Assembly: GCF_003937825.1 (NCBI RefSeq)
Contig: NZ_RSFW01000020.1
Location: 124,001 to 188,000, forward strand
Length of the DNA: 64,000 nucleotides
Origin: Mesobacillus subterraneus
GTDB taxonomy: Bacteria; Bacillota; Bacilli; Bacillales; Cytobacillaceae
Direction of reading: 5' to 3'
Shown here: positions 51,257 to 60,550 of the stretch, piece after piece
Position numbering within the stretch: position 1 is the first letter of the stretch
Layout: each line of letters starts with the position of its first letter
Made by a program: the position numbers and the translations under genes
The notes under the pieces: generated by a model
What the model saw: only the letters and a program-made list of their open reading frames with translations
The model's database searches: none
What the model was told of the DNA's origin: nothing

Positions 51257-54049
51257 TTAATTCTTAATGATATTTATAAATTCGCCAGAAACCCAGCCTG
51301 TAGATGTAGAGCCTGGAAGGTATACTTTATACCAACCTTGATCTGTTACTGGTTTCCCTGAATTCAATACAGCCTTTAAGTATCCATTAGCAGCCACGGA
51401 ACCAACCACAGTTCCGTCTACCGGAGCTGAACGAATATTCAATGTTGTTGATACATTCACTACTTTAAGCAAATTATCGATATCAATTAACTTACCATAC
51501 ACCCAGCCTTCCGTTCCATTGAAGGAAATTCGATACCAGGTATGGTCATACGGATATGAACCTGTTGTTCGCACATCAGTGTTATAGCCCAAAACAGTTA
51601 CCTTTGTTGAACTGCTTAGGGTACCAATAATCGTTGAAGCAGAAGTATATGGCAATGTACGGAATTTAGCATCCTCCATAATCGTTGCAGTTGTGCCCTG
51701 TGGGAAGTTCTTGATTATGCTTGTAGGATATGGCAATCCCTTTGGTATATCCCTTCCAAAGCTTCCTGGCTGACCTGCATTTAAAGGAAGAATAGAGGCG
51801 CTTGAATAATAGCGTGAATCAAACGGCTTAATGCTCTGCATAAGGTTCGCAATACCATTTTTCCAATTCTGGTCTGTTGCATATCTAACATTCATACCGG
51901 TTAGGGTAGAACCGTACTCTTCATAATAGTAAGCCCCTGTAGGATTTAAGTAATTGACCCTCACCATGTAGGCTACTGAATTGATGCTGTCCTCAATTGT
52001 TGGATAATAATATCCGCAAGTAAACGGACATACATCATACGCGCCATAGCCATACAAGTTATTCTTATAGGTCATTAGGTTTGAGCCGCCCCAACCTGTT
52101 TCCCAAATCGTATGAGCTACTAAATATGCTGCATTTACCCCATATTTATTCTGAACATTGATAAAACTCTGGGCGTAGTTTTTAAGCGGACTGTTAGGAC
52201 TTCTCCTATTGAAAAAGTCAACTATATCCTGGGCAGTTAGGTTTGCAGACTTCCTTAGATCCGCATTGAGATAGGATGGTTCCTGCAAGTCAGTGCTGGT
52301 ATCACTTTTCTTGATGTATCCAGTCCTTGCCTTCCCATTGATATAGACAGTCGCTTGATACCATGATGATGTAAAATTCTTAACAATCAAAATCGTGTCT
52401 TTCCCATATGATTTAAGCACTGATGCGCTGGATGACGTATATGAGTACACATTTACCTTACTCACAATCCCTCTTACCTTAAAGCTAGAGGAAGTCTCGA
52501 CTGCACTTTCAACATCATTGACACTGATGTAACCTGTTCTGGTTACTCCATTCACAACTACACTCGCCTGATACCAGCCAGCTGTAAATGACTTGTAATA
52601 GAGTATCTTACCTTGGGAATATGATTTCAATGCTGATGATGAAGTACTTGCCATCTTGTAAACTTTAGTAGGTGACTTAAGGGCTACACCTTTATAATCC
52701 ACAGGGTTAGCAGTCGCATTTTCAACATCACTTTTATGAATATATCCCGTTCGGGCCTTCCCGCTTATATATACAGTTGCCTGGTACCAACTACTTGAAA
52801 ATGAACGGTAATATAAAAGGGTACCTTGGCTATATTGTTTGAGCGCGGCAGATGAAACAGAGGGTTGTGAATATATAATTGTTGGAGCTTTTAGTGCAAT
52901 TCCTTTGTATGATACTGCACTGCCATCTAGGTTTTCCACATCACTCTTATGAATATATCCTGTTCGGGCCTGACCGCTAATGTATACTGTAGCCTGATAC
53001 CATTCAGATGAAAAAGCTTTGTAGTACAAGATTGTTCCCTGGTTGTATTTCTTTAAGGAACTAGACGATCTAGAAGCCTTAGAATATATGATAGTGGGAG
53101 CCTTCAAAGATAATCCTTTATATGAGGTCGTATCCCCATTTAAATTCTCCACATCAGAAGACTTAATATAGCCACTCTGTGCTTGTCCCCCTACAAAAAC
53201 AGTTGCCTGGTACCAATCATTATTAAAAGATTGATAGTATAATATAGAACCTTGGGCATAGGACTTAATTACCTTTGATCCTGTTGAAGCCTCTTGATAA
53301 ATATTAGTAGGGCTAGATAAAGCAATTCCTTGATAGTTTTCTACAGTACCTTCCTCAATAGAAGAAACTGTTAGAGATGTTCGTTGGACTTTAGTTTCTA
53401 TTGGAGTTGAGCTGGTTTGGGCTGTAACTTCTGTTGTTTGTTTTTCCTCTGTTTGATCAACTTCAGTAACTGTTTCTTGCTCTTCAATTTTCGTTATTTC
53501 TTCACTTGATTGATCTTTCCCTGCCTCAATAGAATCGGATATCTTTACTTCCTCCTCTACAGGAACCACTTCTGCCTCCTCTTGCTCTGCAGGGCCTTCC
53601 TCGTTACCAGCTTCAGTGTCATGGGCGGGTTCCCCCTCAACACTTGTTTCATCTTTAGATTCTACAGGAACAGTTGACAGTTCTCCTTCATCATCAGCAA
53701 GAACTTCCTCTGATAAAGAGGCGTCTACAAGGTTTTCACTAGCAATGTATCCAGTAAGCGGTTCACCGGCCTCTGTATTCTCGTATAAAACACTTGTATA
53801 ATCATTCTCTACTGCAATTACAGTTACTTCTGTTCCATCTGCTAACTGAGCCAGAATTTCACTTTCTATATCAGGTTCCTCATAGAGCGGTACTTCCTTA
53901 TCTTCGTTTCCCGCAGCAACTACTGCCTTAGTCTCAGCAGGCATCTCAGCTGTTTCCATATTTTCAGCTGCCAGAGCTCCATAAGGTAATCCCTGTAACA
54001 AAAGCATGAGAATCAAAAAATAAACACTTATTTTCTTTATTTTAGCCAC
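51257..54049 (-). CDS. Secreted N-acetylglucosaminidase with SH3-type repeats
   Basis: Cell wall hydrolase of 930 residues. Signal peptide (1-27, ends GALAA), a first SH3-type domain (about 45-105), a long Glu/Thr-rich low-complexity linker (about 110-240), five near-identical SH3-like modules of about 70 residues (about 245-600; themes SPTNIYQEAS, YYKSF, WYQATVY, GYIKSSDVEN), a glucosaminidase domain (about 620-770) with catalytic Glu in HTIWETGWGGSN, and two C-terminal SH3 domains. I chose GTG 54049 after GGGGGA; longer in-frame starts (ATG 54064, TTG 54085) lack a site. LytD/LytG-like in activity by family. Confidence 0.88.
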   Translation of the reverse strand: MAKIKKISVYFLILMLLLQGLPYGALAAENMETAEMPAETKAVVAAGNEDKEVPLYEEPDIESEILAQLADGTEVTVIAVENDYTSVLYENTEAGEPLTGYIASENLVDASLSEEVLADDEGELSTVPVESKDETSVEGEPAHDTEAGNEEGPAEQEEAEVVPVEEEVKISDSIEAGKDQSSEEITKIEEQETVTEVDQTEEKQTTEVTAQTSSTPIETKVQRTSLTVSSIEEGTVENYQGIALSSPTNIYQEASTGSKVIKSYAQGSILYYQSFNNDWYQATVFVGGQAQSGYIKSSDVENLNGDTTSYKGLSLKAPTIIYSKASRSSSSLKKYNQGTILYYKAFSSEWYQATVYISGQARTGYIHKSDVENLDGSAVSYKGIALKAPTIIYSQPSVSSAALKQYSQGTLLYYRSFSSSWYQATVYISGKARTGYIHKSDVENATANPVDYKGVALKSPTKVYKMASTSSSALKSYSQGKILYYKSFTAGWYQASVVVNGVTRTGYISVNDVESAVETSSSFKVRGIVSKVNVYSYTSSSASVLKSYGKDTILIVKNFTSSWYQATVYINGKARTGYIKKSDTSTDLQEPSYLNADLRKSANLTAQDIVDFFNRRSPNSPLKNYAQSFINVQNKYGVNAAYLVAHTIWETGWGGSNLMTYKNNLYGYGAYDVCPFTCGYYYPTIEDSINSVAYMVRVNYLNPTGAYYYEEYGSTLTGMNVRYATDQNWKNGIANLMQSIKPFDSRYYSSASILPLNAGQPGSFGRDIPKGLPYPTSIIKNFPQGTTATIMEDAKFRTLPYTSASTIIGTLSSSTKVTVLGYNTDVRTTGSYPYDHTWYRISFNGTEGWVYGKLIDIDNLLKVVNVSTTLNIRSAPVDGTVVGSVAANGYLKAVLNSGKPVTDQGWYKVYLPGSTSTGWVSGEFINIIKN

Positions 54050-54389
54050 TAAATAATCCCCCATAAATATATTGGCTTTAACCAACCCATGTTCTCGGCT
54101 ACGTCATCCTGATTTTGTATGTCTAAATAGGAATCAAGCCTTCACTAATCGATCCATGAGCCAAGAACAAATTTTGGTTCAGCCTGCGCCTCTTAGAACC
54201 CTTGCTCTTGCAAACCAATATCTATAGGTCCAACAAAACAACTTTGGTCATCTGAATTTTTTTATGTAACTAATCCCTCCTTTGGCTTCTTCTACTAATC
54301 TATCAAAAACCGACATATTTCTCTATATTTTTTTAGTTTTTCCATAAAATCACAACTAAAGGATTATCCAAACCGAAGAAATTCTCCAT
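54050..54389 (-). other. Long untranslated leader of the glucosaminidase gene
   Basis: About 340 bp between the tagH terminator and the gene start, without a supportable coding sequence. On the minus strand it holds an isolated strong AAAGGAGGG near 54279 with no sizeable reading frame after it. Possible hairpins are TTGC/GCAA, CCAA-N9-TTGG and GAACC-type pairing near 54160-54230. I compared it by eye with the ydaO (c-di-AMP) and GEMM consensus and found neither. Confidence 0.4.
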
Positions 54390-54417
54390 AAAAAAAACAC
54401 TGGGGAATTCCCAGTGC
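54390..54417 (-). terminator. Terminator of tagGH
   Basis: Stem CACTGGG / CCCAGTG with a 5-nt loop and T8 on the minus strand, 10 bp past tagH. Confidence 0.88.
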
Positions 54418-54427
54418 TCAAGTTAAT

Positions 54428-55228
54428 TCAAGTGACATCCAGTTGGCTTTGTCTTTCCAAAGAACGTTCTCGATACTGTTTTTGTTCTTTTTTTGACATG
54501 GCTTTATACTCTTTCAAGAATTTTTCGTATTCAGGAACTACTTCGTCTACAGTCCCATACATTTTCAATTGACCGAATTCAAGCCAGACTATTTTTTCAC
54601 AGAACTGTTTCATTTGCCCAATGGAGTGACTAACAAAGAACATCGTTTTGCCCCGTTCTTTGAACTCCTTCATTTTATTCAGGGACTTTTCGGCAAACGC
54701 TTTATCTCCCACCGACAATGCTTCATCAATAATTAGTACATCCGGGTCAATATTGACTGAGATCGCAAAACCAAGCTTCGACTTCATTCCGCTTGAATAA
54801 GATTTCACCGGCTGATCAATGAATTTTCCCAGCTCGGAGAATTCAATAATTTCTGGCTCCAACTGCTTGATCTCACTCTTGCCAAATCCCAGCATTAACA
54901 ATTTCAGCTCAATATTATCACGTCCGCTTAATTCATTATTAAGACCTGAAGCAACAGCGATTAAAGCCGTTTGACCCTTTACGTCCACTTCCCCATCTGT
55001 TGGCGGCACTATTCCTGCAATGATATTAGACAATGTTGATTTACCTGAGCCGTTGATACCCAAGAAGCCAACTACATCTCCTTCATCAGCTTCAAAGCTA
55101 ATATTCCGCAAAGCGTAAAAATCTTCTCCATAGCTTTTAGGCAAAAGCACATCCAACAACCGTTCAGAAGTCGATTTATAAAGTTTATATTTTTTAGAAA
55201 CGTTTTTAACGATCACTGATTTGTTCAA
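54428..55228 (-). CDS. tagH: Teichoic acid export ABC transporter ATPase TagH
   Basis: ATPase that flips lipid-linked wall teichoic acid. 266 residues with Walker A GFLGINGSGKST, signature YSSGMKSKLGFAIS and Walker B VLIIDEALSVGD. It lacks the long C-terminal extension of B. subtilis TagH (527 aa) and ends with a basic, Gln-rich tail. TTG start with GGAAG upstream. 16 bp downstream of tagG. Confidence 0.95.
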   Translation of the reverse strand: MNKSVIVKNVSKKYKLYKSTSERLLDVLLPKSYGEDFYALRNISFEADEGDVVGFLGINGSGKSTLSNIIAGIVPPTDGEVDVKGQTALIAVASGLNNELSGRDNIELKLLMLGFGKSEIKQLEPEIIEFSELGKFIDQPVKSYSSGMKSKLGFAISVNIDPDVLIIDEALSVGDKAFAEKSLNKMKEFKERGKTMFFVSHSIGQMKQFCEKIVWLEFGQLKMYGTVDEVVPEYEKFLKEYKAMSKKEQKQYRERSLERQSQLDVT

Positions 55229-55244
55229 GAAACAACACTTCCAA

Positions 55245-56051
55245 TTATAGATAGTCTACAAAATGCTTTCTAAACTTAACATGGACGGATGACCCAATTG
55301 TAAAAAATAAAAGTACTACAAACCAAAAATATAGAGTAAACCGCCAATCTGAAAAGATAAACCATTCATTATACAGCAGAGATGCACGGTATCCTTCTAC
55401 TACATAATAAAACGGGTTCAATTTAAAAACTACACTTAGAAAACCTGGTAATTCCCTTGCCCATAGAATAGGCGTTAAATACAGAAGCATCCTCATTAGT
55501 GATTGCACGACCATCTGAACATCTCTCACAATTGTAGCTAGAGTCGATGTAAGTAAGGAAATAGAAACAACGAGTGCAACTGTGGCAAAAATAAAATAAG
55601 GCAATTGTAAATAATAAATGCTAATAGGAAACCCTAAGAACTGCAGTAATATTATTCCTATACCTAATAGCAATAAATGCGGGTATAACCTTGAAAAAAT
55701 AACATAAGTTGGAATAACACTTACAGGGAAACTCATTTTTGAGATAATCCTGATTCTTGAGTATATGGATTTTGATCCCTGTGTAATGGCAGGATTAACA
55801 AAGAACCATAAAAGCAAACCAGCTAATAGCCAGGGGAAAAAAGGGATATTATTAACATCTCTATCAGCACCCCTGATCACATAACCAAAGACGAACCAAT
55901 AGATCGCAATCTGGATACCAGGATTTAGTATTTCCCATAGCATCCCAAGGTAATTATTTTTATTCTGGCTCTTAACTTCATATAGAGAAAGTCTTCTAAT
56001 AAGATAAAAACTTTTTATTTGTTCTTGGAGCACCGTAATGGCAGATTTCAT
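55245..56051 (-). CDS. tagG: Teichoic acid export ABC transporter permease TagG
   Basis: Membrane subunit of the TagGH exporter, 268 residues with six predicted TMs and the ABC-2 family residues NYLGMLWEILNPGIQIAIYW near the start and NPFYYVVEGYRASLL near the end. It lies upstream of tagH in one unit. Confidence 0.95.
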   Translation of the reverse strand: MKSAITVLQEQIKSFYLIRRLSLYEVKSQNKNNYLGMLWEILNPGIQIAIYWFVFGYVIRGADRDVNNIPFFPWLLAGLLLWFFVNPAITQGSKSIYSRIRIISKMSFPVSVIPTYVIFSRLYPHLLLLGIGIILLQFLGFPISIYYLQLPYFIFATVALVVSISLLTSTLATIVRDVQMVVQSLMRMLLYLTPILWARELPGFLSVVFKLNPFYYVVEGYRASLLYNEWFIFSDWRFTLYFWFVVLLFFTIGSSVHVKFRKHFVDYL

Positions 56052-56138
56052 TTTTTTTCCTTTCTAATTAAGAAGATCGTTTACTGAATAAGATTATACA
56101 CTAGCAACGCTCATAACTTATTGTTACTTTCTTCTAAA

Positions 56139-57332
56139 TTAAGTTCTAAATATTCTTTCAACCACTCTTTTAGATGCATTTCCATCCTCTAAATAACAAA
56201 ATTGGCCGTAGAAAGCTTCAAGCCTTTCTTTGTAAAGAAACTCTCCAGATTCAATTTTCTTTATTTCTTCAATAATTCCTTTGGTGCTTTTCACTAGAGG
56301 ACCGGGAGCTTCCTTCTCGAAATCAAAGTAAAAACCACGCAACTGATCTCGATAGGATTCTATATCATACACATAAAAAATCATCGGCTTTTTTAGGTTA
56401 GCATAATCAAAAAAGACAGAAGAATAGTCTGTAATAAGAAGGTCAGCTAGTAAGTAAAGTTCCCGGATATCCTCATATGAAGACATGTTATATGCAAACC
56501 CATTATACGAGCTCAGGTCGAGGTTTTCTGATATCAAATAATGCATTCTCAAAAGAACAACATACTCATTGCCCAGCTCCTGCTGCATCAATTCCAAATC
56601 CAATTTTAAATTAAATTTATACTTACCAACAGAGTAAAACTCATTGTCTCTCCAGGTAGGTGCGTATAATATAATGTTTTTATCTTCAGGTATGCCTAGT
56701 TTTCGCTTCAGTTCTGAGATGCGCTGGCTTGAGTCCTCTTTATATAATATATCATTTCTAGGATATCCTGACTCAATGACTTCTTTATTAAATTCAAAGG
56801 CCCTTCTAAAAATATCCGTAGAATATCTATTAGGTGAAATCAAGAAATCCCAGCGTGCTGACTCAGACAAAAAATTTGTTTTATACTGTTCAGAATCAGT
56901 ACCTGGCATATGGACTTCTTCCATATCCGCCGCAAGCCTTTTGAGTGGCGTGCCATGCCAGGTTTGAAGGTATAGCGTATGTTTGGGTTTCGGTATCCAT
57001 AAGGGGAGCCGACTGTTAGAAACCCAATAACGAGCCCTCGCCATAATGAACAGCCACTTTATGGAAAACCTCTTCACTGTGTTAAGCCCCTTAGATTCGA
57101 ATGTCTCCATGGATCTCGGGTCCACACTCCAATACACCTTATATCCTGGGGAATGAGTCTGTAGATGTTCATAAATCGCCCTTGGGTTACAGCTGTATTG
57201 CTTTCCCAGGTAACTTTCAAACACAACTAACTTCTTATCCGGAGGCATACTTCCAATTACCTTAAAAATTGTTTTATATATCTTTTTCGTGAGATCTAAT
57301 TTTTTCAAACGGAATATAAGTTTTCGAATCAT
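56139..57332 (-). CDS. CDP-glycerol glycerophosphotransferase family protein (TagB/TarF-like)
   Basis: Peripheral membrane enzyme that moves glycerol phosphate from CDP-glycerol to a polymer or linkage unit. 397 residues: basic N-terminus, then LQTWHGTPLKRLAADM (HGT motif), GYPRNDIL, LYAPTWRDNEF and LLITDYSSVFFDYANLKKP. One of three members of the family in this region; which one primes and which elongates cannot be decided by sequence reading alone. AGAGGAT precedes ATG; it sits upstream of tagGH. Confidence 0.9.
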   Translation of the reverse strand: MIRKLIFRLKKLDLTKKIYKTIFKVIGSMPPDKKLVVFESYLGKQYSCNPRAIYEHLQTHSPGYKVYWSVDPRSMETFESKGLNTVKRFSIKWLFIMARARYWVSNSRLPLWIPKPKHTLYLQTWHGTPLKRLAADMEEVHMPGTDSEQYKTNFLSESARWDFLISPNRYSTDIFRRAFEFNKEVIESGYPRNDILYKEDSSQRISELKRKLGIPEDKNIILYAPTWRDNEFYSVGKYKFNLKLDLELMQQELGNEYVVLLRMHYLISENLDLSSYNGFAYNMSSYEDIRELYLLADLLITDYSSVFFDYANLKKPMIFYVYDIESYRDQLRGFYFDFEKEAPGPLVKSTKGIIEEIKKIESGEFLYKERLEAFYGQFCYLEDGNASKRVVERIFRT

Positions 57333-57456
57333 AGGATAATCCTCTTCCTTTTAAGACTGATAGTACTTCTGCCAATACTATCATTTTTACCACAAACACA
57401 CGCCAATATCTATTCTAGTCAATTATATTAATTCCATGAATTTTCTAAAGCAAATA

Positions 57457-57504
57457 GAAAAAACCGGACTTGGCATCACACAATTTGCCGATGATCCGGT
57501 ATTT
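57457..57504 (-). terminator. Terminator after the acyltransferase pseudogene
   Basis: Stem ACCGGA / TCCGGT enclosing a further GGCA/TGCC pair, with T6 on the minus strand, 14 bp beyond the stop codon. Confidence 0.75.
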
Positions 57505-57513
57505 TCACGAAGC

Positions 57514-58548
57514 CTACCTAAGAAATACACTCAGAGCTTTAGAAAAAGGTTTAACAAAAATGATGTTTATTGGTTTATAAATAATTATTGGCAAGAACAC
57601 ACTAATGAATGTGGCTATCGCCACATAATAATCTTGATTATAATAGTCCTCAAAACCACTGTAAACGTAGATCTTTATGATGACTTTAAGGATCATAACA
57701 TGCAATATATAAATACTTAGTGCATATCCACCTAGCCGGGAAAGTATATTTTCTTTTCCGGGATAAGTAATACATAAGGCAACCAGGGAATAAGTAGCTG
57801 TTGCCAAAAACAGGGTACTAACACCACCAGGATATATTAACCTAAAAGCAGTATAAAGAATTAATGAAAAGAAAAACCATAATAATGGTCGGCGCATTAC
57901 CGGTCTTACACTTCCTAAATAATACCCTAACACCAGATAAAAAAAACCTTGTGGAAATCCTTCATATTTAATAAGTGGACTTAGTCCGAAAAGGTCTATT
58001 GTATTCATTAAGTAAAACAATAAGGAAGCTAACAGAATCGTTTTAGGATGAAGTTTGAAATGCAATGATATTCTTAACAACAATGTGGAAATAAATAATG
58101 CTGCCAAAAACCATAGATGCTAAGATCCTATTGTACCATTCAAAAGATTGGTTACAGTTAGGCTCTCCACCAATATCCTTGCAGAAACCCAAAATGCCTT
58201 GTCCAAAAACATCCTATCCGTACCAATAAATAAAAATCTTATAAATATATATAGAATGCTGAATACTACATACATTGTAAATATTTTCTTCGCATACTTG
58301 CTAATATATCCCATATTTCCCTTGCCGGAAATAAGGTATCCTGATACCGCAAAAAAAAACGGGACAGCAATATCTAACGCATGCCTGTATATGTAATAAT
58401 TGGAAATCGTCGCTAAATTGCGATGCGGCAAAAATACCGTCACATGTATCATTACTACTGCGACCACACTTATAAACTTCATTGCATCAATCGTATAGTT
58501 ATAATCACCTTTTTGCATATCGGATATTTCTTGACCCTTAACCATCAT
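57514..58548 (-). pseudogene. Acyltransferase-3 family membrane protein with in-frame TAG stop
   Basis: One reading frame of about 345 codons is cut by a single TAG at 58122-58120. Upstream, NYTIDAMKFISVVAVVMIHV and FFFAVSGYLISG are the family N-terminus; after the stop comes HLWFLAALFIS, exactly the conserved continuation, and hydrophobic segments to the end. The start at 58548 has GGAG 6 nt upstream. No frame change is needed, so this is one nonsense change (or a sequencing error). Such proteins O-acylate or modify sugars in envelope polymers. Both pieces could only work if the stop is read through. Confidence 0.85.
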
Positions 58549-58900
58549 ACATTTCTCCAATAGTTGTTTTTCTCCATTATACATAAATAACAAGAGAAAA
58601 ATCACAAACAAAAACAATACTAAAATTTATCCTCCATATAAACCAGCAAGGATATAGATCCACAAAGCACTATAAATTCTCCATGTTTAACCATCTTGAT
58701 AAAAAGGGTAAAATAGTTTAAAATTTATGGGGATGTGATTTCTAAACATTTCTCGACAAATATCATAGTTTTATAGACAAACAATGACACATGTAGTTAT
58801 TAGTTCACTTAACTACACTTTAACCTATAATGTTTAAGCGTTTATTACTTCTGTGTAAAGTTTATATATATTTTCAGTAATATGGCAAGGAGGGTAAAGA
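58549..58900. other. Divergent control region before tagD
   Basis: 352 bp, very AT-rich, between the broken acyltransferase gene and tagD. A TATAAT lies at about 58826 in the tagD direction without a convincing -35. No gene or RNA family recognised. Confidence 0.4.
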
Positions 58901-59299
58901 ATGAAAAAAGTGATAACATACGGCACATTCGACTTACTTCATTGGGGCCATGTTAATTTGTTAAAGCGCGCCAAAGACCTTGGCGATCATTTGACAGTTG
59001 CAATCTCAACTGATGAATTCAATAAGATAAAGAATAAAAAGTCTTATCATAGCTTCGATAACAGAAAAATGATTCTGGAATCCATCAGATATGTTGATAA
59101 GGTGATTCCTGAGAACGACTGGGAACAAAAAATTAAGGATGTAATCGAGCACGACATTGATATATTTGTAATGGGTGATGATTGGAAAGGTAAATTTGAC
59201 TTCTTAAAAGATTATTGCGAGGTCATTTATCTGCCTAGAACTGTTGGAATCTCAACATCAAAAATAAAAACAGACCTGTTCAGGATTAACAATGGCTAG
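58901..59299 (+). CDS. tagD: Glycerol-3-phosphate cytidylyltransferase TagD
   Basis: Makes CDP-glycerol, the donor for poly(glycerol phosphate) wall teichoic acid. 132 residues, soluble, with YGTFDLLHWGHVNLLKRAK (the HxGH nucleotidyltransferase motif) and ISTSKIK near the end. AAGGAGGG precedes ATG. It overlaps the next gene by 8 bp. Its presence shows that the polymer is glycerol-based. Confidence 0.97.
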   Translation: MKKVITYGTFDLLHWGHVNLLKRAKDLGDHLTVAISTDEFNKIKNKKSYHSFDNRKMILESIRYVDKVIPENDWEQKIKDVIEHDIDIFVMGDDWKGKFDFLKDYCEVIYLPRTVGISTSKIKTDLFRINNG

Positions 59300-60521
59300 A
59301 GAACTAGCCATTTTCTTGTATCTAAGGCTTTTTTCCATCATCTTCAAACTAGTAAGTCTAGTACCCATTCAAAAAAAAGTGGTATTTGTTGCCACTTTTC
59401 CTGAAAACAACTCTTATATTTATAAAGAAATGAAGCGACAAGAGCTCTCTTGTCGTACTGTTTTTTTATCGACTGAAAAGATTAAGGGGCATTTCAATGT
59501 ATTCAAAGAGGCGACAGTTTTGGTATTCACCCCAAGACATTTCCTTCAATTTATTCAGTCTGTATACCACTTAGCAACTGCTAAAGTAATTGTTGCAGAT
59601 AATTATTATCCTTTTTTGGCTGTTGCGAAATTCCAGCCAGATGTTACATGTATGCAAATATGGCATGCAAACGGAGCTATAAAGAAGTTCGGGTTGGAAG
59701 ACCAATCCGTTTCCATGAGAAGTAAAATTGCACAGGAAAGATTTAAAAAAGTTTATGGGAAATTCGATCAGGTCTTAGTCGGATCGGATTCAATGGCTGA
59801 AATATTCCAAAAAGCATTCGGAGTCCCTGAAGCCAATATCAGACGAACAGGTATTCCAAGAACAGACCTCTTTTTTGATGAAAGCAAAAAGGAATATATC
59901 ACCCATAAGCTTTGCTCTAAATATCCTTTCCTTCGCAATAAGAAAGTATTACTATACGCCCCTACTTTTAGGGATGAAAACCTGGATACCTTTGAGCTGC
60001 GTATAAATTTGGACCAGTTAAAACAGGAATTTGAAGATGAGTATATTTTGTTGTTGAAATTGCATCCGGCAATTAAAAATGGCGCAATGCTATCTGATAA
60101 CCTAAAAGGGTTTGTGTATGACTTTTCTGATTATCCTAATGTAAACGATCTATTGTTTGTAACAGATATTTTAATTACCGATTATTCTTCACTGCCCTTT
60201 GAATTTTCATTATTAAATAAACCAATGATCTTCTTCCCTTATGACTTGACTTCTTATGAAAAATCCAGAGGCTTTTGGGAAGAGTATAATAAGCTTGTAC
60301 CAGGTCCTGTTGCTTTTTCTACCCAGGAAATCATACGTTCCATTAAAGAAAAAGATTTTCACCTATATAAGCTTCATGATTTTAATGAAAAATGGAATAA
60401 ATACTCCTATGGAGTTTCAAGCGAAAACGCTGTTTTATCAATTATAGATTCACTGTCTAAGACTGCAACGGAGAAGGTCAATATTAATAATAAGTTAGAA
60501 AAGAAACACCAACACTTCTAG
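59292..60521 (+). CDS. tagB: CDP-glycerol glycerophosphotransferase, TagB-like
   Basis: Probable primase that adds the first glycerol phosphate to the ManNAc-GlcNAc linkage unit. 409 residues: hydrophobic N-terminal segment, MQIWHANGAIKKFGL (HGT-type motif as HANG), RTGIPRTDLFF, LLYAPTFRDENL, LLLKLHPAI and ILITDYSSLPFEFSLLNKP. The tagD-tagB pairing is the reason for preferring tagB over tagF. The last codons lie within the shared terminator. Confidence 0.85.
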   Translation: MARELAIFLYLRLFSIIFKLVSLVPIQKKVVFVATFPENNSYIYKEMKRQELSCRTVFLSTEKIKGHFNVFKEATVLVFTPRHFLQFIQSVYHLATAKVIVADNYYPFLAVAKFQPDVTCMQIWHANGAIKKFGLEDQSVSMRSKIAQERFKKVYGKFDQVLVGSDSMAEIFQKAFGVPEANIRRTGIPRTDLFFDESKKEYITHKLCSKYPFLRNKKVLLYAPTFRDENLDTFELRINLDQLKQEFEDEYILLLKLHPAIKNGAMLSDNLKGFVYDFSDYPNVNDLLFVTDILITDYSSLPFEFSLLNKPMIFFPYDLTSYEKSRGFWEEYNKLVPGPVAFSTQEIIRSIKEKDFHLYKLHDFNEKWNKYSYGVSSENAVLSIIDSLSKTATEKVNINNKLEKKHQHF

Positions 60522-60545
60522 AATGAAGGTTGGTGTTTCTTTTTG
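60501..60545. terminator. Bidirectional terminator between tagB and tagF
   Basis: Stem AAGAAACACCAAC / GTTGGTGTTTCTT with a 15-nt loop and T5 on the plus strand; the tagB stop codon lies in the loop. Flanking A/T runs allow use from both sides. Confidence 0.88.
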
Positions 60546-60550
60546 CAGTC

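Noticed and set aside
54050-54389. ydaO-type (c-di-AMP) or GEMM riboswitch before the glucosaminidase gene
   Set aside because: The conserved sequence blocks of both families are absent on the minus strand.
57436-57720. A 94-codon plus-strand frame opposite the acyltransferase pseudogene
   Set aside because: It overlaps the terminator and the conserved C-terminus of the antisense gene, has no ribosome binding site, and its hydrophobic part mirrors the membrane segments of the real gene.
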